Source: Hellea sp039977295
GTDB taxonomy: Bacteria; Pseudomonadota; Alphaproteobacteria; Caulobacterales; Maricaulaceae
Direction: 5' to 3'
DNA: 64,000 nucleotides
Assembly (NCBI GenBank): GCA_039977295.1
Contig: JBDWDN010000010.1
Coordinates: 62,001-126,000, forward strand
This document shows positions 7,744 to 16,554 of the stretch, piece after piece. How positions within the stretch are numbered: position 1 is the first letter of the stretch; each line of letters starts with the position of its first letter. The position numbers and the translations under genes are program-made. The notes beneath the pieces were generated by a model. That model did no database searches. It was not told the DNA's origin and worked only from the letters and a program-made list of their open reading frames with translations.

Positions 7744-9213
7744 TTAAAAGTTGAAGTAGAGGAATGGTGATTGCGTGAGACTCAGCGAAGCAAAGAAGGC
7801 AAAGGCCGCCACAATACCGGAAACAGTGCCCAGCCCGTAAAGGGCCGCTGATGGCCGCTTGAGCAGGTCTTTCTGGAATATCTCGGAGATATCTTTTGTA
7901 TTCGGCAGTAAGAATGCTGAGAGCGCGGCTAATGTAATCCAAATAGTGGTCTGGATATTCGCTTGCATGTTAAGAGCATTGTCAGCTGCGAAGCCAAACA
8001 TACTGTGTATCATGGAGATTGCGCCGCTTGTTGTGGTTGCTCTAAAGAATACCCACGCAACGACCGCGGCAAGAAATGTAATAGCCCACGAGGTAAAGCG
8101 AATAGATTTCGCTGTTTCCACCACATCTAAGGCACCAAATATCTTAGCGATAGCGCGGACAAATTGGTTGGCGATTAAATAAACGCCATGCAGCGCCCCC
8201 CAGATAATAAAGTTCCAATGAGCGCCATGCCATAACCCGCCTAAAACCATTGTCGCGAAATTATTAATATACTGACGCACCTTACCGTGACGATTTCCGC
8301 CCAGTGGGATATAGAGGTAATCCCGCAACCAGCGGCTCAAGGTCATATGCCAGCGGCGCCAAAACTCAGACATGTTTTCGGACTTGTAAGGTGAGTTGAA
8401 GTTCCAAGGTAATCTGATTGCAAAAAGCAGCCCAAGACCAATGGCCATGTCTGAATAACCAGAAAAGTCAAAATAGATTTGGAATGTATAGGCGAGCGCT
8501 CCGCCCCAGGCCGTCATCGACGTGACCGCAGTTCCTCCATCTACGGACGTAAATACGAGATTAGCGTATGGCGCGATTGAGTCGGCTATGGCGAGTTTCT
8601 TGAACAAACCGAGAGCAAAGAGACACAACCCTTCACAGAACATGATAGCACGGGTACTGGGTGAAATAACTTTCCGAAATTGCGGCATCATTTCTGCGTG
8701 ATGAACAATAGGTCCCGCGATGAGTTGCGGAAAAAAGGTCACAAATAATGCGTATTCAAGAGGCGTGTGAGATGAGGCCTCCATTTTACCCGCATGGCTA
8801 TCGCACAGATAGGAAATTTGTTGAAAGGTAAAGAACGAGATCGCCAGAGGTAAAAGTAACGCTGGATCAGGTAACCCAATGTCAAACAAAGCATTTATGT
8901 TGATGGTTAGAAATCCTAGATACTTATAAATACCGAGTAATAATAAATTGGCTACGATACCAAAGACCAGAATTCGTTTGGATTTAGCTGTGCCGGGCTG
9001 CGCTAAGATGTGTTTGGCAAGAACATAATTGGCCACCATCGAGCCGACCAATAGAATTAAATATTCTGACTTAAACCAGCTGTAAAAAACCAAGCTAGCT
9101 CCGATCAAGAGTATCTGGCTGTGCCACCGCGTTTTAGAAAAAAGTGTTGCGTAAAAGCCTAGCAGAACAAGCGGTAAGAACTTGGTCAAGAAAACGGGGT
9201 CCGTAAAAAGCAT
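7744..9213 (-). CDS. AlgI-like MBOAT O-acyltransferase
   Basis: A membrane-bound O-acyltransferase of about 489 residues with roughly ten membrane segments. The frame opens at 9273, but ATG 9213 has a strong AGGAG site and gives the family start MLFTDPVFLTKFLPLVLLG. Conserved motifs are FSGYSDMAIGLG, FWRRWHMTLSRWLRDYLYIPLGG and LGGLWHGAHWNFIIWG, which includes the MBOAT catalytic His. AlgI homologues carry acyl groups across the inner membrane for polysaccharide O-acetylation. The gene lies 22 bp after the TolC-like gene and just before the AlgJ-like partner, so it should belong to the same EPS-modifying unit. Confidence 0.92.
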   Translation of the reverse strand: MLFTDPVFLTKFLPLVLLGFYATLFSKTRWHSQILLIGASLVFYSWFKSEYLILLVGSMVANYVLAKHILAQPGTAKSKRILVFGIVANLLLLGIYKYLGFLTININALFDIGLPDPALLLPLAISFFTFQQISYLCDSHAGKMEASSHTPLEYALFVTFFPQLIAGPIVHHAEMMPQFRKVISPSTRAIMFCEGLCLFALGLFKKLAIADSIAPYANLVFTSVDGGTAVTSMTAWGGALAYTFQIYFDFSGYSDMAIGLGLLFAIRLPWNFNSPYKSENMSEFWRRWHMTLSRWLRDYLYIPLGGNRHGKVRQYINNFATMVLGGLWHGAHWNFIIWGALHGVYLIANQFVRAIAKIFGALDVVETAKSIRFTSWAITFLAAVVAWVFFRATTTSGAISMIHSMFGFAADNALNMQANIQTTIWITLAALSAFLLPNTKDISEIFQKDLLKRPSAALYGLGTVSGIVAAFAFFASLSLTQSPFLYFNF

Positions 9214-9235
9214 AAAATATCTCCTCTGACCTAAT

Positions 9236-10684
9236 TTACGCGGGGGCTTGGCAGGTTGGAACGAGGCCAACACTTTGCTGCAAGCGCGCTTTGGCTGTGT
9301 GCAATTCGGCGCGCGCCATTTGCTCGCGTATGAATGAGAGCTCCCGCATCAATTCTTCTTTGACGAGATAAGTTTCAGGTTTTTTGCCCGACACGACATC
9401 CGCATTAAGATCATCCGTGATTTCGCCCTGAACCGAAAGTGCTTTCCACGCCAGAGTGAGATCGTAATCTAACTTATGCATTTGTTCGCGAGCGATCATG
9501 ACCTGAGCCATAATTGCACTCGCTAAGATTTCCGTTTGGCGATTTTCTTCGGCCAATGCGATTTTGCCATTCCGTTTGGTCTCACCAATTTGGCCGAGGC
9601 GAAGTAGATCCCAGCTTAAGCTAGCGCCTGCTGACGCGAAGCTAGAGTTCAATACAAAGCTGTTAGAATTACTGTTTCCACCAATAAAGAAACGCATGGC
9701 AGGTAAATGACGCCATAGATCTTCTTCGTTTTTGAGTTTGGTTAAATCAGTTTTATAGAGAGATTGACGAATTTCTGGACGATTTTTATAGGCTGATGCA
9801 ATGAGACTAACGGCGTCCTGCTTGCCTAGTTCGCCTAAGTCTGCAGGTAACCGCGTGGACTCCAGTTTAAACTCAGTGCCTGCCGGTAAATTCATCAAGC
9901 GCGCAAGTTCTGGCTTTGCGGAAACTAATGATCTGTAGAGAGATTGGTACCATCTATTGATATCAATCAATTCGCGCTGAAACATTAGCTCCTGAAGCTT
10001 TGTCTCTGGATTTTCATCTGCGCGTTGTTGAGAAAGATTGAGCGCATAAGCAACGCGGCTTTTCAGCCATTCAGATTTTTTCTCGGCCTGCTCAAATGCG
10101 ACGGCACGCCAATATGCATTCTCAACATCAACAACGAGTTTGTTGCAAAGATACTGATTTTGCTCTCCCTCGGAATAGGCATTTATAGCACGGCGATTAG
10201 CTTTGAAGCCGCTGAGACCAATTTCCAACAAATCCCAGCTCGCTGTGAAATTAGAAATCGCAATGGCTTGATCCTGGGCCGTATAAAAATCTTCTGGCAT
10301 TGAACCGGTTTCATCATCGACTTTTATGCCAACCGATGCGCTTGCATTATTACGCCATGTTCCATAGCTGCTGGCATAGACCTGAGGCAGCATATCTTTA
10401 CCGCGTTTCCCTGCTTTACTTATGGTTTCCATTAATTGCGATTGAGCGCGCCTATATTCTGAATTATGCGCAAGAGTACGATTACGGACTTGATCGATAT
10501 TAAGTGGTCCCGAAGTTTCAAGCGGTACAGCTTCAGGCCGAAGCGTGCTGTCTGTGATCTCGCCAATATTGCCAGCATTATACTGTATAGCAGTTGTCGC
10601 GCAGCCTGAGGCCGCAAAAGTGGTAATAAGGCAACCCGATAAAAGGATCGATTTCAATCCAGATTTTTTAAATTTGAAAGTCAT
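9236..10684 (-). CDS. TolC/NodT-like outer-membrane efflux lipoprotein
   Basis: This 482-residue protein has a lipoprotein signal peptide ending in AASGC (Cys 28), then long amphipathic helices in the internal repeat pattern of outer-membrane factor proteins. Examples are NRTLAHNSEYRRAQSQL near residue 68 and the second-half AIMAQVMIAREQMHKLDYDL. Such proteins form trimeric beta-barrel/alpha-helical tunnels across the outer membrane. No cognate ABC or RND pump lies in the window, so it may export polysaccharide or a cofactor of the EPS machinery instead of drugs. It is first in the three-gene unit with the AlgI/AlgJ pair, and a sigma-54 promoter lies 31 bp upstream. A GGAG Shine-Dalgarno precedes ATG 10684. 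Confidence 0.82.
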   Translation of the reverse strand: MTFKFKKSGLKSILLSGCLITTFAASGCATTAIQYNAGNIGEITDSTLRPEAVPLETSGPLNIDQVRNRTLAHNSEYRRAQSQLMETISKAGKRGKDMLPQVYASSYGTWRNNASASVGIKVDDETGSMPEDFYTAQDQAIAISNFTASWDLLEIGLSGFKANRRAINAYSEGEQNQYLCNKLVVDVENAYWRAVAFEQAEKKSEWLKSRVAYALNLSQQRADENPETKLQELMFQRELIDINRWYQSLYRSLVSAKPELARLMNLPAGTEFKLESTRLPADLGELGKQDAVSLIASAYKNRPEIRQSLYKTDLTKLKNEEDLWRHLPAMRFFIGGNSNSNSFVLNSSFASAGASLSWDLLRLGQIGETKRNGKIALAEENRQTEILASAIMAQVMIAREQMHKLDYDLTLAWKALSVQGEITDDLNADVVSGKKPETYLVKEELMRELSFIREQMARAELHTAKARLQQSVGLVPTCQAPA

Positions 10685-10714
10685 TCAACTACTCCGTTAT
10701 TCGGAATAGTTACT

Positions 10715-10729
10715 GCAAAGTGTGGGCCA
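10715..10729 (-). promoter_or_regulatory. Sigma-54 promoter for the TolC-AlgI-AlgJ unit
   Basis: The minus strand reads TGGCCC-ACACT-TTGC with ideal -24/-12 spacing. Predicted start near 10703 gives a leader of about 19 nt containing GGAG before the ATG at 10684. The LuxO-type box at 10792 begins 63 bp upstream. Confidence 0.82.
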
Positions 10730-10791
10730 GCATTTGACCTAATAAATTCAATGGCTTAGATAGTTAATAGGGCGTAAATTTGTCCATCTTA

Positions 10792-10825
10792 TTGCAATTT
10801 GCAGTGCGGTATTTGCATAATGCAA
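10792..10825. promoter_or_regulatory. Two LuxO-type enhancer boxes
   Basis: Box E at 10792-10804 is TTGCA-ATT-TGCAG. Box F at 10813-10825 is TTGCA-TAA-TGCAA, a perfect palindrome. They start 63 and 84 bp from the -24 element at 10729, exactly two helical turns apart. This leaves the intergenic gap 10685-10863 explained by promoter plus enhancers. Confidence 0.8.
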
Positions 10826-10863
10826 ATAAGCGGTAATAAATCGCGAAAAAATGCCTGTCTGAA

Positions 10864-13800
10864 TTAGTCTAACGGCCGGTAAATCATGGCATCGTAATCA
10901 ATAATAATCTGACCACTTCCGTCAGGCAGTTTCACCCCCGTAGGCCATAGAGTTGTCTTATCCACCTGGCTATCTTTACCATTTATAGTTACGCGACTTA
11001 CGGGAACCGCAGACGAGATGGGAGGGCTAACCAAAGGAACTTTTACTTGGCGGGTTTCCCCCGGCATAAGGTTGTTTTGTAGATAAAAAGGCTCAACCCA
11101 AATTAAGCGGCCATCAGCGCTCAAATAGGAGAGTTTAATTTGTAATGTGCTGACAATTTCAGTCCCCACATTAGATATGTTGACGTTCAGAGTTTGCTTG
11201 TCTTCTTCCCCAAAAATATTGAAGTCTGCGAATGTCAGAGATTTGTAATAGTCTGGTGAGCAGACTGTTGTCGATAAAGCCAAGGAGGCACTGGACGGCA
11301 AAGCTGCGAGTTCAGTTACACTAAACTGGTCAGGATTATATGCGGCGTTAAAGGCTTGGTCTTGAATTTTGAGATAACCTTCAAAATCTATCCGAAATGC
11401 TGAGGCCTCACCAGGCAAGAGTCTATGGGCTCCTATTCTACCTGAATGTTGCTTGAGCGAGATTGTAGAATCTTTTGATTGGGTTTCGGCCATTATCTTC
11501 GTACATGCCGGAAATTGTGAGAGGTTACGGATGCGGCCCACCACATAGATCCGTCCATCGCGTTCAACAAACTCGTTTGCCAATATATCAACTTTCGGCC
11601 GAGCTAAACGCTGTACAGGGTCAGTCGGTTTTGAAAGCCTCTGCCCGGTTAGGTCGCGAAAATTTGGGTTATTATCGGCGTTGGTTAGATTTTTTGTAAA
11701 AACCTTGGTCGGTGCCGCATATCTAATTCGCCATCTCTCATTTTCATTTTTTATGAGGGTAAGGTCAGAAAACACGGTCCGAGTTCCAACGGATGTTAAA
11801 TAAGTGAGCTTAGAACCAATTTGTACAGTTCTATCATCTAGATATTTTACGCTCGGAGACTTAACTGACGTTAGCTTTCCATATGAAGGCACCAACCCAC
11901 CAGTGAGTTTCTGAACGCGTAAAAACTGCCCATAATCCATATCAGCACTCGGGTTGATAAGTGCGAAAGCACTTTGTGTTTCACGGAAATCTAAATGCTG
12001 ATAAAATTTCTCAACAATCCCATCAGGTGAAGCAAGCTGTTGTCGCTTAGAGACCGTTAGAGACGTCGCGGCGATAACGAGCAGCACGACGGCCAAAGGA
12101 AATAGGCGCGTTATAAAAATGTCTCGCAGGGTTGGCGAATAGGCCTTTGCTCTATTTGTGTCTTCCAAAAACGGGCGTAATCGTGAAGAGATTAGGTTTT
12201 GGGTCAAGGCAAGCCCTAATAATGTTAGAAGGCCCAACCCTAACGCTCCGATTGGAAGCGTTCCCCACATCACTTTTTGATAGCGGGGTAAGTCCCGTCT
12301 TGGTCTTACCTCAGGCAACGAAGAAATGCCTGGTTTTTCCCATACATCGATTCCGTTATTCAGACGGGTCACAGGATTCCACCCGGTATAATGGAGAACG
12401 GGGTCATAGAATTCGTCATTGGAGAAAATGTACTTAAGGTGAAATTTCTCTGCATTTGTCAAAAACTGATTGAGAGAGGCGAGGCCTGGAACACCTGCAT
12501 ATTTAGAGTTTTCTAACCGTTCCACAGAATAGTTCATCAAGCTCGGAAGGCGGCGCGCAGAATGGTAATTTCCGTCCACTGACTCTGCGCTTATTAAGGC
12601 GCTATGATAAGCAAATTGATCACCAAATCCGAGCGTTAGGTAGCGCCAATCCGAATGACGGTCCTCATCCATAAACTTTACGATAGGCGCAGGATCGATA
12701 AAGTCAGGCTGTGTCGGTCTAAATGTTGGCAAAAGAGCCGTACCCACAGCTAAGCCAACATAACACACAACCGTTAAAACAAGGCCGGCGCGACTGATGA
12801 AAGATCCAAAGGCGCGATTTAAAAGTATCTGCCCCCTACCCTCCCACAATGATTGAACAGCCAAGCCCGCGAAAGGCAAAATGAGAATTGAAGCCCAGAA
12901 CGTAAACCTATCCAATGTCAATATTTCAAAGGCTGGACCTAATAGTAGTCTTGGGAAGGGTGTTGTGCCGCCCGTCCCGAGGAACAAGGCAATCAAGACC
13001 GATAAGCCTAATGGCCAAAGAGCTGAACTCAATGATTTCTTGACGACATAGGGAACGGCGAAAATAAGTAGTCCCCATGGAATGACAAAAAATATCAAAC
13101 CTAAGTTTGGCTTAGCTAAAAAATCCTCACGGCTACCATGGGGTATGCTGACCTGAGTGATCGGATCCGTGATAGACCAATGCCAATAAGGAAATACAAT
13201 TGTCACAATGAGCGCAAGCATACACAAGCCCATAAATAGGCCGCGAATTAAAGCTGGAGACGACCATTTAATAACGGCAAAATTGGTATCGGGTTTGATG
13301 TCTTGCCTCCTCTTCAAATTTGACAACCAAGCCGCGAGACCAACAGGCGCAACAAAAAAGACGGTTCCAAATAGAGGCGTTACATGATGCACAGCCGTCG
13401 TCGCGGCTGTTAAAGAAATTCCCAACAGTAAATCAGTTTTCTTTCCATGCTCTATCCAGCCCGAAATATGTGGAATTGCATTTAGAAAAAGAGCGATAGA
13501 CAACATTGTCGGCAGCTGTCCAAAAATGTGGAGCGTTTCCGATATGCTTGTAGAGAAGGCACATAACATTGCAGCATAAGATGCGGCTTTATCATTGACC
13601 CATAGCCGACTAAATCTAAATACGCCCGTAATTAGCAAAGCTACCGCTAGTAATTGCAGTACTATGAAGGCTATGCGCATATCAATAAAACGCATTAATA
13701 GTCCCAAGGCTTGATGGCTACCGGGCGGGTAAGCGGTTACAGTGAACCCTGTATACCAGCGCGTTTCCCAAGGATCGAACCACGATTCCAAATAATGATT

Positions 13801-13917
13801 GCCAAAGAACATATGAATATAGGCATCATAGGTTTGGCCATAGGTGAACGGCAAAAGGGCCCCGTGAAACACGAGGCCTAATAAGATTGCCAAATATGTC
13901 CACGAGCGGGCGGACAT
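10864..13917 (-). CDS. Large GT-C-like membrane protein, 6-pyruvoyl-tetrahydropterin-synthase-related type
   Basis: This 1017-residue protein has about 12-13 membrane segments in its first 560 residues and then about 450 soluble, probably periplasmic, residues after a last membrane helix near 605-625. The N-terminal pattern (TYDAYIHMFFGNHYLESW, then WETRWYTGFTVTAYPPGSH) is like the membrane proteins annotated as 6-pyruvoyl-tetrahydropterin-synthase-related, which are thought to be GT-C-type lipid-linked sugar transferases. The Asp/His-rich first loop fits that fold. The C-terminal part includes an NTF2-like stretch (about 640-740) and beta-rich repeats. It is the last gene of the GT2-flippase operon. 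Transfer or polymerisation of EPS repeat units is likely; substrate unknown. Confidence 0.65.
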   Translation of the reverse strand: MSARSWTYLAILLGLVFHGALLPFTYGQTYDAYIHMFFGNHYLESWFDPWETRWYTGFTVTAYPPGSHQALGLLMRFIDMRIAFIVLQLLAVALLITGVFRFSRLWVNDKAASYAAMLCAFSTSISETLHIFGQLPTMLSIALFLNAIPHISGWIEHGKKTDLLLGISLTAATTAVHHVTPLFGTVFFVAPVGLAAWLSNLKRRQDIKPDTNFAVIKWSSPALIRGLFMGLCMLALIVTIVFPYWHWSITDPITQVSIPHGSREDFLAKPNLGLIFFVIPWGLLIFAVPYVVKKSLSSALWPLGLSVLIALFLGTGGTTPFPRLLLGPAFEILTLDRFTFWASILILPFAGLAVQSLWEGRGQILLNRAFGSFISRAGLVLTVVCYVGLAVGTALLPTFRPTQPDFIDPAPIVKFMDEDRHSDWRYLTLGFGDQFAYHSALISAESVDGNYHSARRLPSLMNYSVERLENSKYAGVPGLASLNQFLTNAEKFHLKYIFSNDEFYDPVLHYTGWNPVTRLNNGIDVWEKPGISSLPEVRPRRDLPRYQKVMWGTLPIGALGLGLLTLLGLALTQNLISSRLRPFLEDTNRAKAYSPTLRDIFITRLFPLAVVLLVIAATSLTVSKRQQLASPDGIVEKFYQHLDFRETQSAFALINPSADMDYGQFLRVQKLTGGLVPSYGKLTSVKSPSVKYLDDRTVQIGSKLTYLTSVGTRTVFSDLTLIKNENERWRIRYAAPTKVFTKNLTNADNNPNFRDLTGQRLSKPTDPVQRLARPKVDILANEFVERDGRIYVVGRIRNLSQFPACTKIMAETQSKDSTISLKQHSGRIGAHRLLPGEASAFRIDFEGYLKIQDQAFNAAYNPDQFSVTELAALPSSASLALSTTVCSPDYYKSLTFADFNIFGEEDKQTLNVNISNVGTEIVSTLQIKLSYLSADGRLIWVEPFYLQNNLMPGETRQVKVPLVSPPISSAVPVSRVTINGKDSQVDKTTLWPTGVKLPDGSGQIIIDYDAMIYRPLD

Positions 13918-13918
13918 G

Positions 13919-15205
13919 TTATCCGTTTGATCTCTTTGTAAAAGTCAACATAACTATTCCTAATAAACAAAGCGCGCAGAGCGTCTGAATGGCGAGCTTA
14001 ATACTGAAATAGGAGTGTAGGCCCATCTCTGGAAATAAGTGATTAACCGTAGACAAAGAAATTAGCTGCAAAACTCCAAATGCGAGAACGATGATAGCCG
14101 CTAATTTCTGACCCTTGGCAATTTGGTAAATCGCGCAGAGATGGCTGACGATAAAGACTGCGCCTGTTAGAGCGCTTATCCAAACGATTGAGGCTAAGGG
14201 GGTATAATCTTGCCCGAGCATAATTTTTACGACGAGCTCAGAATTAGGTATGATCGCCATTAAAGCTATCGCTGATATGAACGCTATGCCCGTAAGTAAT
14301 AGGATTAACTCCTTGGGGGTTTTACCTCCCGTCTTCTGTTTCGCGACATAGGGTTGAAGAATAGTCGAGCAGGACAGGAATGCGAAAAAGAAAACGCGCT
14401 GTATCAATAGGAGTCCAGCGACCAGTCCAGCAGTTTCGGCTGAAAAAACAGCTTTGGCGATGACGATATCGCTATCCAAGACTAAAACTTGGGCGAGTTG
14501 CAATATGAGATAGGGCATGGCCAAGGCTCCGACGACCTTAGTCTCTGAACCCACCCGCGTTTTTCTCGCGGTTTCACGAAGATCTAAATCTGTTTTATCA
14601 GTAGAAAAAACGAAGCCTGCGATGATTGATAATCCAACCGCGACCGCAATTCCTGGCAAGCCAAAGCCCATCTTCCAAAGGATAACGCTGCCTAACAAGC
14701 GCAATATCCATTCCATCTGAATAGACCAAACAATTTTTGGAACATCAATGAGACCTTGGATCAAGCCGCGAAAAATGACCATCGGTAAGAAAAATGGAAT
14801 GGCCAATGCTAACAAAGACAAAGCTAAAGGGGATGAAAAATTTAAGCTTGAAGATAAAAAATTTGAGGATGCAATTATAATGAACATCACTGGAACTGAG
14901 ACTCTCAAGCTTTGCCAAGACATAGCATGAGCCTTAATTTTACTGACCCGTTTACTTTCTCTTTTTGCTGTGCGTTCTGAAAAAGCAAATTGCAGAGCTC
15001 CTAAAAATGAGAGAACACCCAATTTCAATGTCAAAAGCAGTGTTAAATCTGCAAATAATGCGGGCCCCATCAAACGGGCAAATATCATATTAAAAAATAA
15101 ATTTGCTGCATTTGCGATATTCGCCGAAACGAATAAAATTGCGGCTGGCCCCATAATGGAATTAGGGCGAAAGAGTCCGAGAGGTTTTCTCGCTAAGAGA
15201 GACAT
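13919..15205 (-). CDS. Wzx-like polysaccharide flippase
   Basis: A 428-residue polytopic protein with about 12 predicted membrane segments and the general pattern of oligosaccharide flippases of the MOP superfamily. The N-terminal stretch NLFFNMIFARLMGPALFADL has the usual Asn-rich first helix and the G-P-x-x-(F/Y)-(A/G) loop. Such proteins move lipid-linked repeat units across the inner membrane. It starts directly at the stop of the GT2-STAS gene and ends 2 bp before the GT-C-like gene, so the three are one operon. No Wzy polymerase by name is visible; the downstream 1017-residue protein could fill that step. Family assignment is good, exact lipid substrate unknown. Confidence 0.8.
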   Translation of the reverse strand: MSLLARKPLGLFRPNSIMGPAAILFVSANIANAANLFFNMIFARLMGPALFADLTLLLTLKLGVLSFLGALQFAFSERTAKRESKRVSKIKAHAMSWQSLRVSVPVMFIIIASSNFLSSSLNFSSPLALSLLALAIPFFLPMVIFRGLIQGLIDVPKIVWSIQMEWILRLLGSVILWKMGFGLPGIAVAVGLSIIAGFVFSTDKTDLDLRETARKTRVGSETKVVGALAMPYLILQLAQVLVLDSDIVIAKAVFSAETAGLVAGLLLIQRVFFFAFLSCSTILQPYVAKQKTGGKTPKELILLLTGIAFISAIALMAIIPNSELVVKIMLGQDYTPLASIVWISALTGAVFIVSHLCAIYQIAKGQKLAAIIVLAFGVLQLISLSTVNHLFPEMGLHSYFSIKLAIQTLCALCLLGIVMLTFTKRSNG

Positions 15206-16357
15206 CTAAGCCTCCACAACGGAAAAGCGATGATTATTCTTAAAATGCTTTGGCTTGGTATTTTGAATTGTACAGTCAAACAAAGCTGTAAAAGAAGAAC
15301 GGCGAGCCGCAGATAAAACCTCCGCATCATCAGGCAGATGGATGTAAGGCTCTTTGCCCTTTTTTCGCAAATTTTCACAGACTTCTGTCAATGTCGTAAA
15401 AACAGATGGTCCTAAGGTTTTTACCTTAGAAAAGTCTAAGGTAATTATCTCTTTATCTTCACTGATAATAGCTTCCATGGATTTAATACTTTGAACAGTA
15501 AGGGTTTCACCTGAACGTAAAACCTGTCTCGACAGAGGTTTGTGGTTTTTTCTTTTTTCTTGGAATTGCGCGCGGATTTTCCATTGATTCATAATGAGGG
15601 ACATCATTTTTAAACCGCCCTTGATGACATCAGAGAACTTAATATTTGATCCAGGAATTTCAGTCCACTCAAGCACAGGGTATTCGAAAAAATTCTTACG
15701 TTCCTGCCGGTCAGGATTTGAAATCCTTAAAAATAACTCCACATCAAACAGCCATCCCGCTGTGAAAGGCGCCTCGAGGCAGGTTTTGAGATGAGGTGTA
15801 TTGCGAAACAGCTTTGCTCCACATTGTGTATCTTTCAACGCAAGACCTGTGGCCAACCGGCCCATGGAGGCGCAGACCAAAGAAATCATCTTTCGATGCA
15901 GATCACGATAGACGCGGCGGCCAAGACCACCTGCCCGCGAGCCGAAAACGACATCGATATTGTCCAAACGGTCGGCAACAGAGATGAAGTCATTAATTGC
16001 ATTAAGAGGCGTTGCCAAATCGGCATCGAGGAAGGCAATGTATTTATCGCCGCGCTTAGCGGCAAACTTAAGGCCGTGCCTTACAGCTTCGGCCTTACCA
16101 GCGTTGCGCGCCATCATTAGGACATCGACTTGATTAGGAAGCGCTGCCATAGCTCCGCATAGCAGGCTGATAGTCAAGTCTTTTGATCCATCATCAACAA
16201 AGACAAATGATATTTTTGGGTTCTTTCGAGCAAAATTTAGAAACGCTTCGAGGTGCAAACGGTTTGCCTCATTATAACAAGGGATAATGATTGTCGTTCT
16301 GTCATGCTGATAAGCAGGTAATGCCTTATCTAATTGTTCTGAATTATTATATGTCAT
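15206..16357 (-). CDS. GT2 glycosyltransferase fused to a STAS domain
   Basis: Residues 1-250 are a DPM1/dolichyl-phosphate-glucosyltransferase-like GT2 domain: TIIIPCYNEANRL, FVFVDDGSKD, the metal-binding FLDADLATP, and DTQCGAKLF with WLFDVELFLR. After a basic linker, residues about 265-375 look like a STAS domain (LDFSKVKTLGPSVFTTLTEV, then LRKKGKE-x-YIHLPDD). The phosphorylatable DSSG motif of SpoIIAA is not kept. The frame opens at a TTG at 16369, but that TTGGAG is better read as the Shine-Dalgarno for ATG 16357. The GT would make a polyprenyl-linked sugar at the inner membrane. STAS domains are usually regulatory, so EPS synthesis may be controlled through this protein. It is first in an operon with the flippase. 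Confidence 0.82.
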   Translation of the reverse strand: MTYNNSEQLDKALPAYQHDRTTIIIPCYNEANRLHLEAFLNFARKNPKISFVFVDDGSKDLTISLLCGAMAALPNQVDVLMMARNAGKAEAVRHGLKFAAKRGDKYIAFLDADLATPLNAINDFISVADRLDNIDVVFGSRAGGLGRRVYRDLHRKMISLVCASMGRLATGLALKDTQCGAKLFRNTPHLKTCLEAPFTAGWLFDVELFLRISNPDRQERKNFFEYPVLEWTEIPGSNIKFSDVIKGGLKMMSLIMNQWKIRAQFQEKRKNHKPLSRQVLRSGETLTVQSIKSMEAIISEDKEIITLDFSKVKTLGPSVFTTLTEVCENLRKKGKEPYIHLPDDAEVLSAARRSSFTALFDCTIQNTKPKHFKNNHRFSVVEA

Positions 16358-16387
16358 TTTAAACTCCAATTTCTTGGACTTAACTAC

Positions 16388-16402
16388 GCAAAATACAGAC
16401 CG
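16388..16402 (-). promoter_or_regulatory. Weak candidate sigma-54 promoter, leftward
   Basis: The minus strand reads CGGTCT-GTATT-TTGC. GG and GC are kept at the right spacing but the rest of the -24 box is poor. Transcription would start near 16377, 20 nt before the GT2-STAS gene. It faces away from the promoter at 16517-16531 and shares its enhancer boxes. Confidence 0.5.
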
Positions 16403-16452
16403 CTATTTTTAGGGGTTTTTGACGCGATTTCTTTGCAAATCAGAAAGTGTTT

Positions 16453-16479
16453 TTGCATTTCGCAAATTTCATTTCGCAA
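16453..16479. promoter_or_regulatory. Shared LuxO-type boxes between divergent promoters
   Basis: Box G at 16453-16465 is TTGCA-TTT-CGCAA. A degenerate box at 16467-16479 is TTTCA-TTT-CGCAA, and a half-site TTGCA lies at 16433-16437. Box G sits 51 bp from the leftward -24 element and 52 bp from the rightward one, so it is almost exactly central. Confidence 0.7.
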
Positions 16480-16516
16480 ATAAGCCATTTTTCTCACGAA
16501 AACATGGGGTTTTAGG

Positions 16517-16531
16517 CGGCACACGCATTGC
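16517..16531 (+). promoter_or_regulatory. Sigma-54 promoter, rightward
   Basis: The plus strand reads CGGCAC-ACGCA-TTGC, a near-consensus -24/-12 pair. Predicted start is near 16543, so the longer frame opening at the TTG at 16528 cannot be the true start of the next gene. The ATG at 16555 fits. Confidence 0.8.
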
Positions 16532-16554
16532 AACTAGAAACGGGCAACTTCGCA

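Noticed and set aside
15594..16120. Several plus-strand open frames over the GT2 gene
   Set aside because: They lack ribosome sites and lie opposite well-supported coding sequence.
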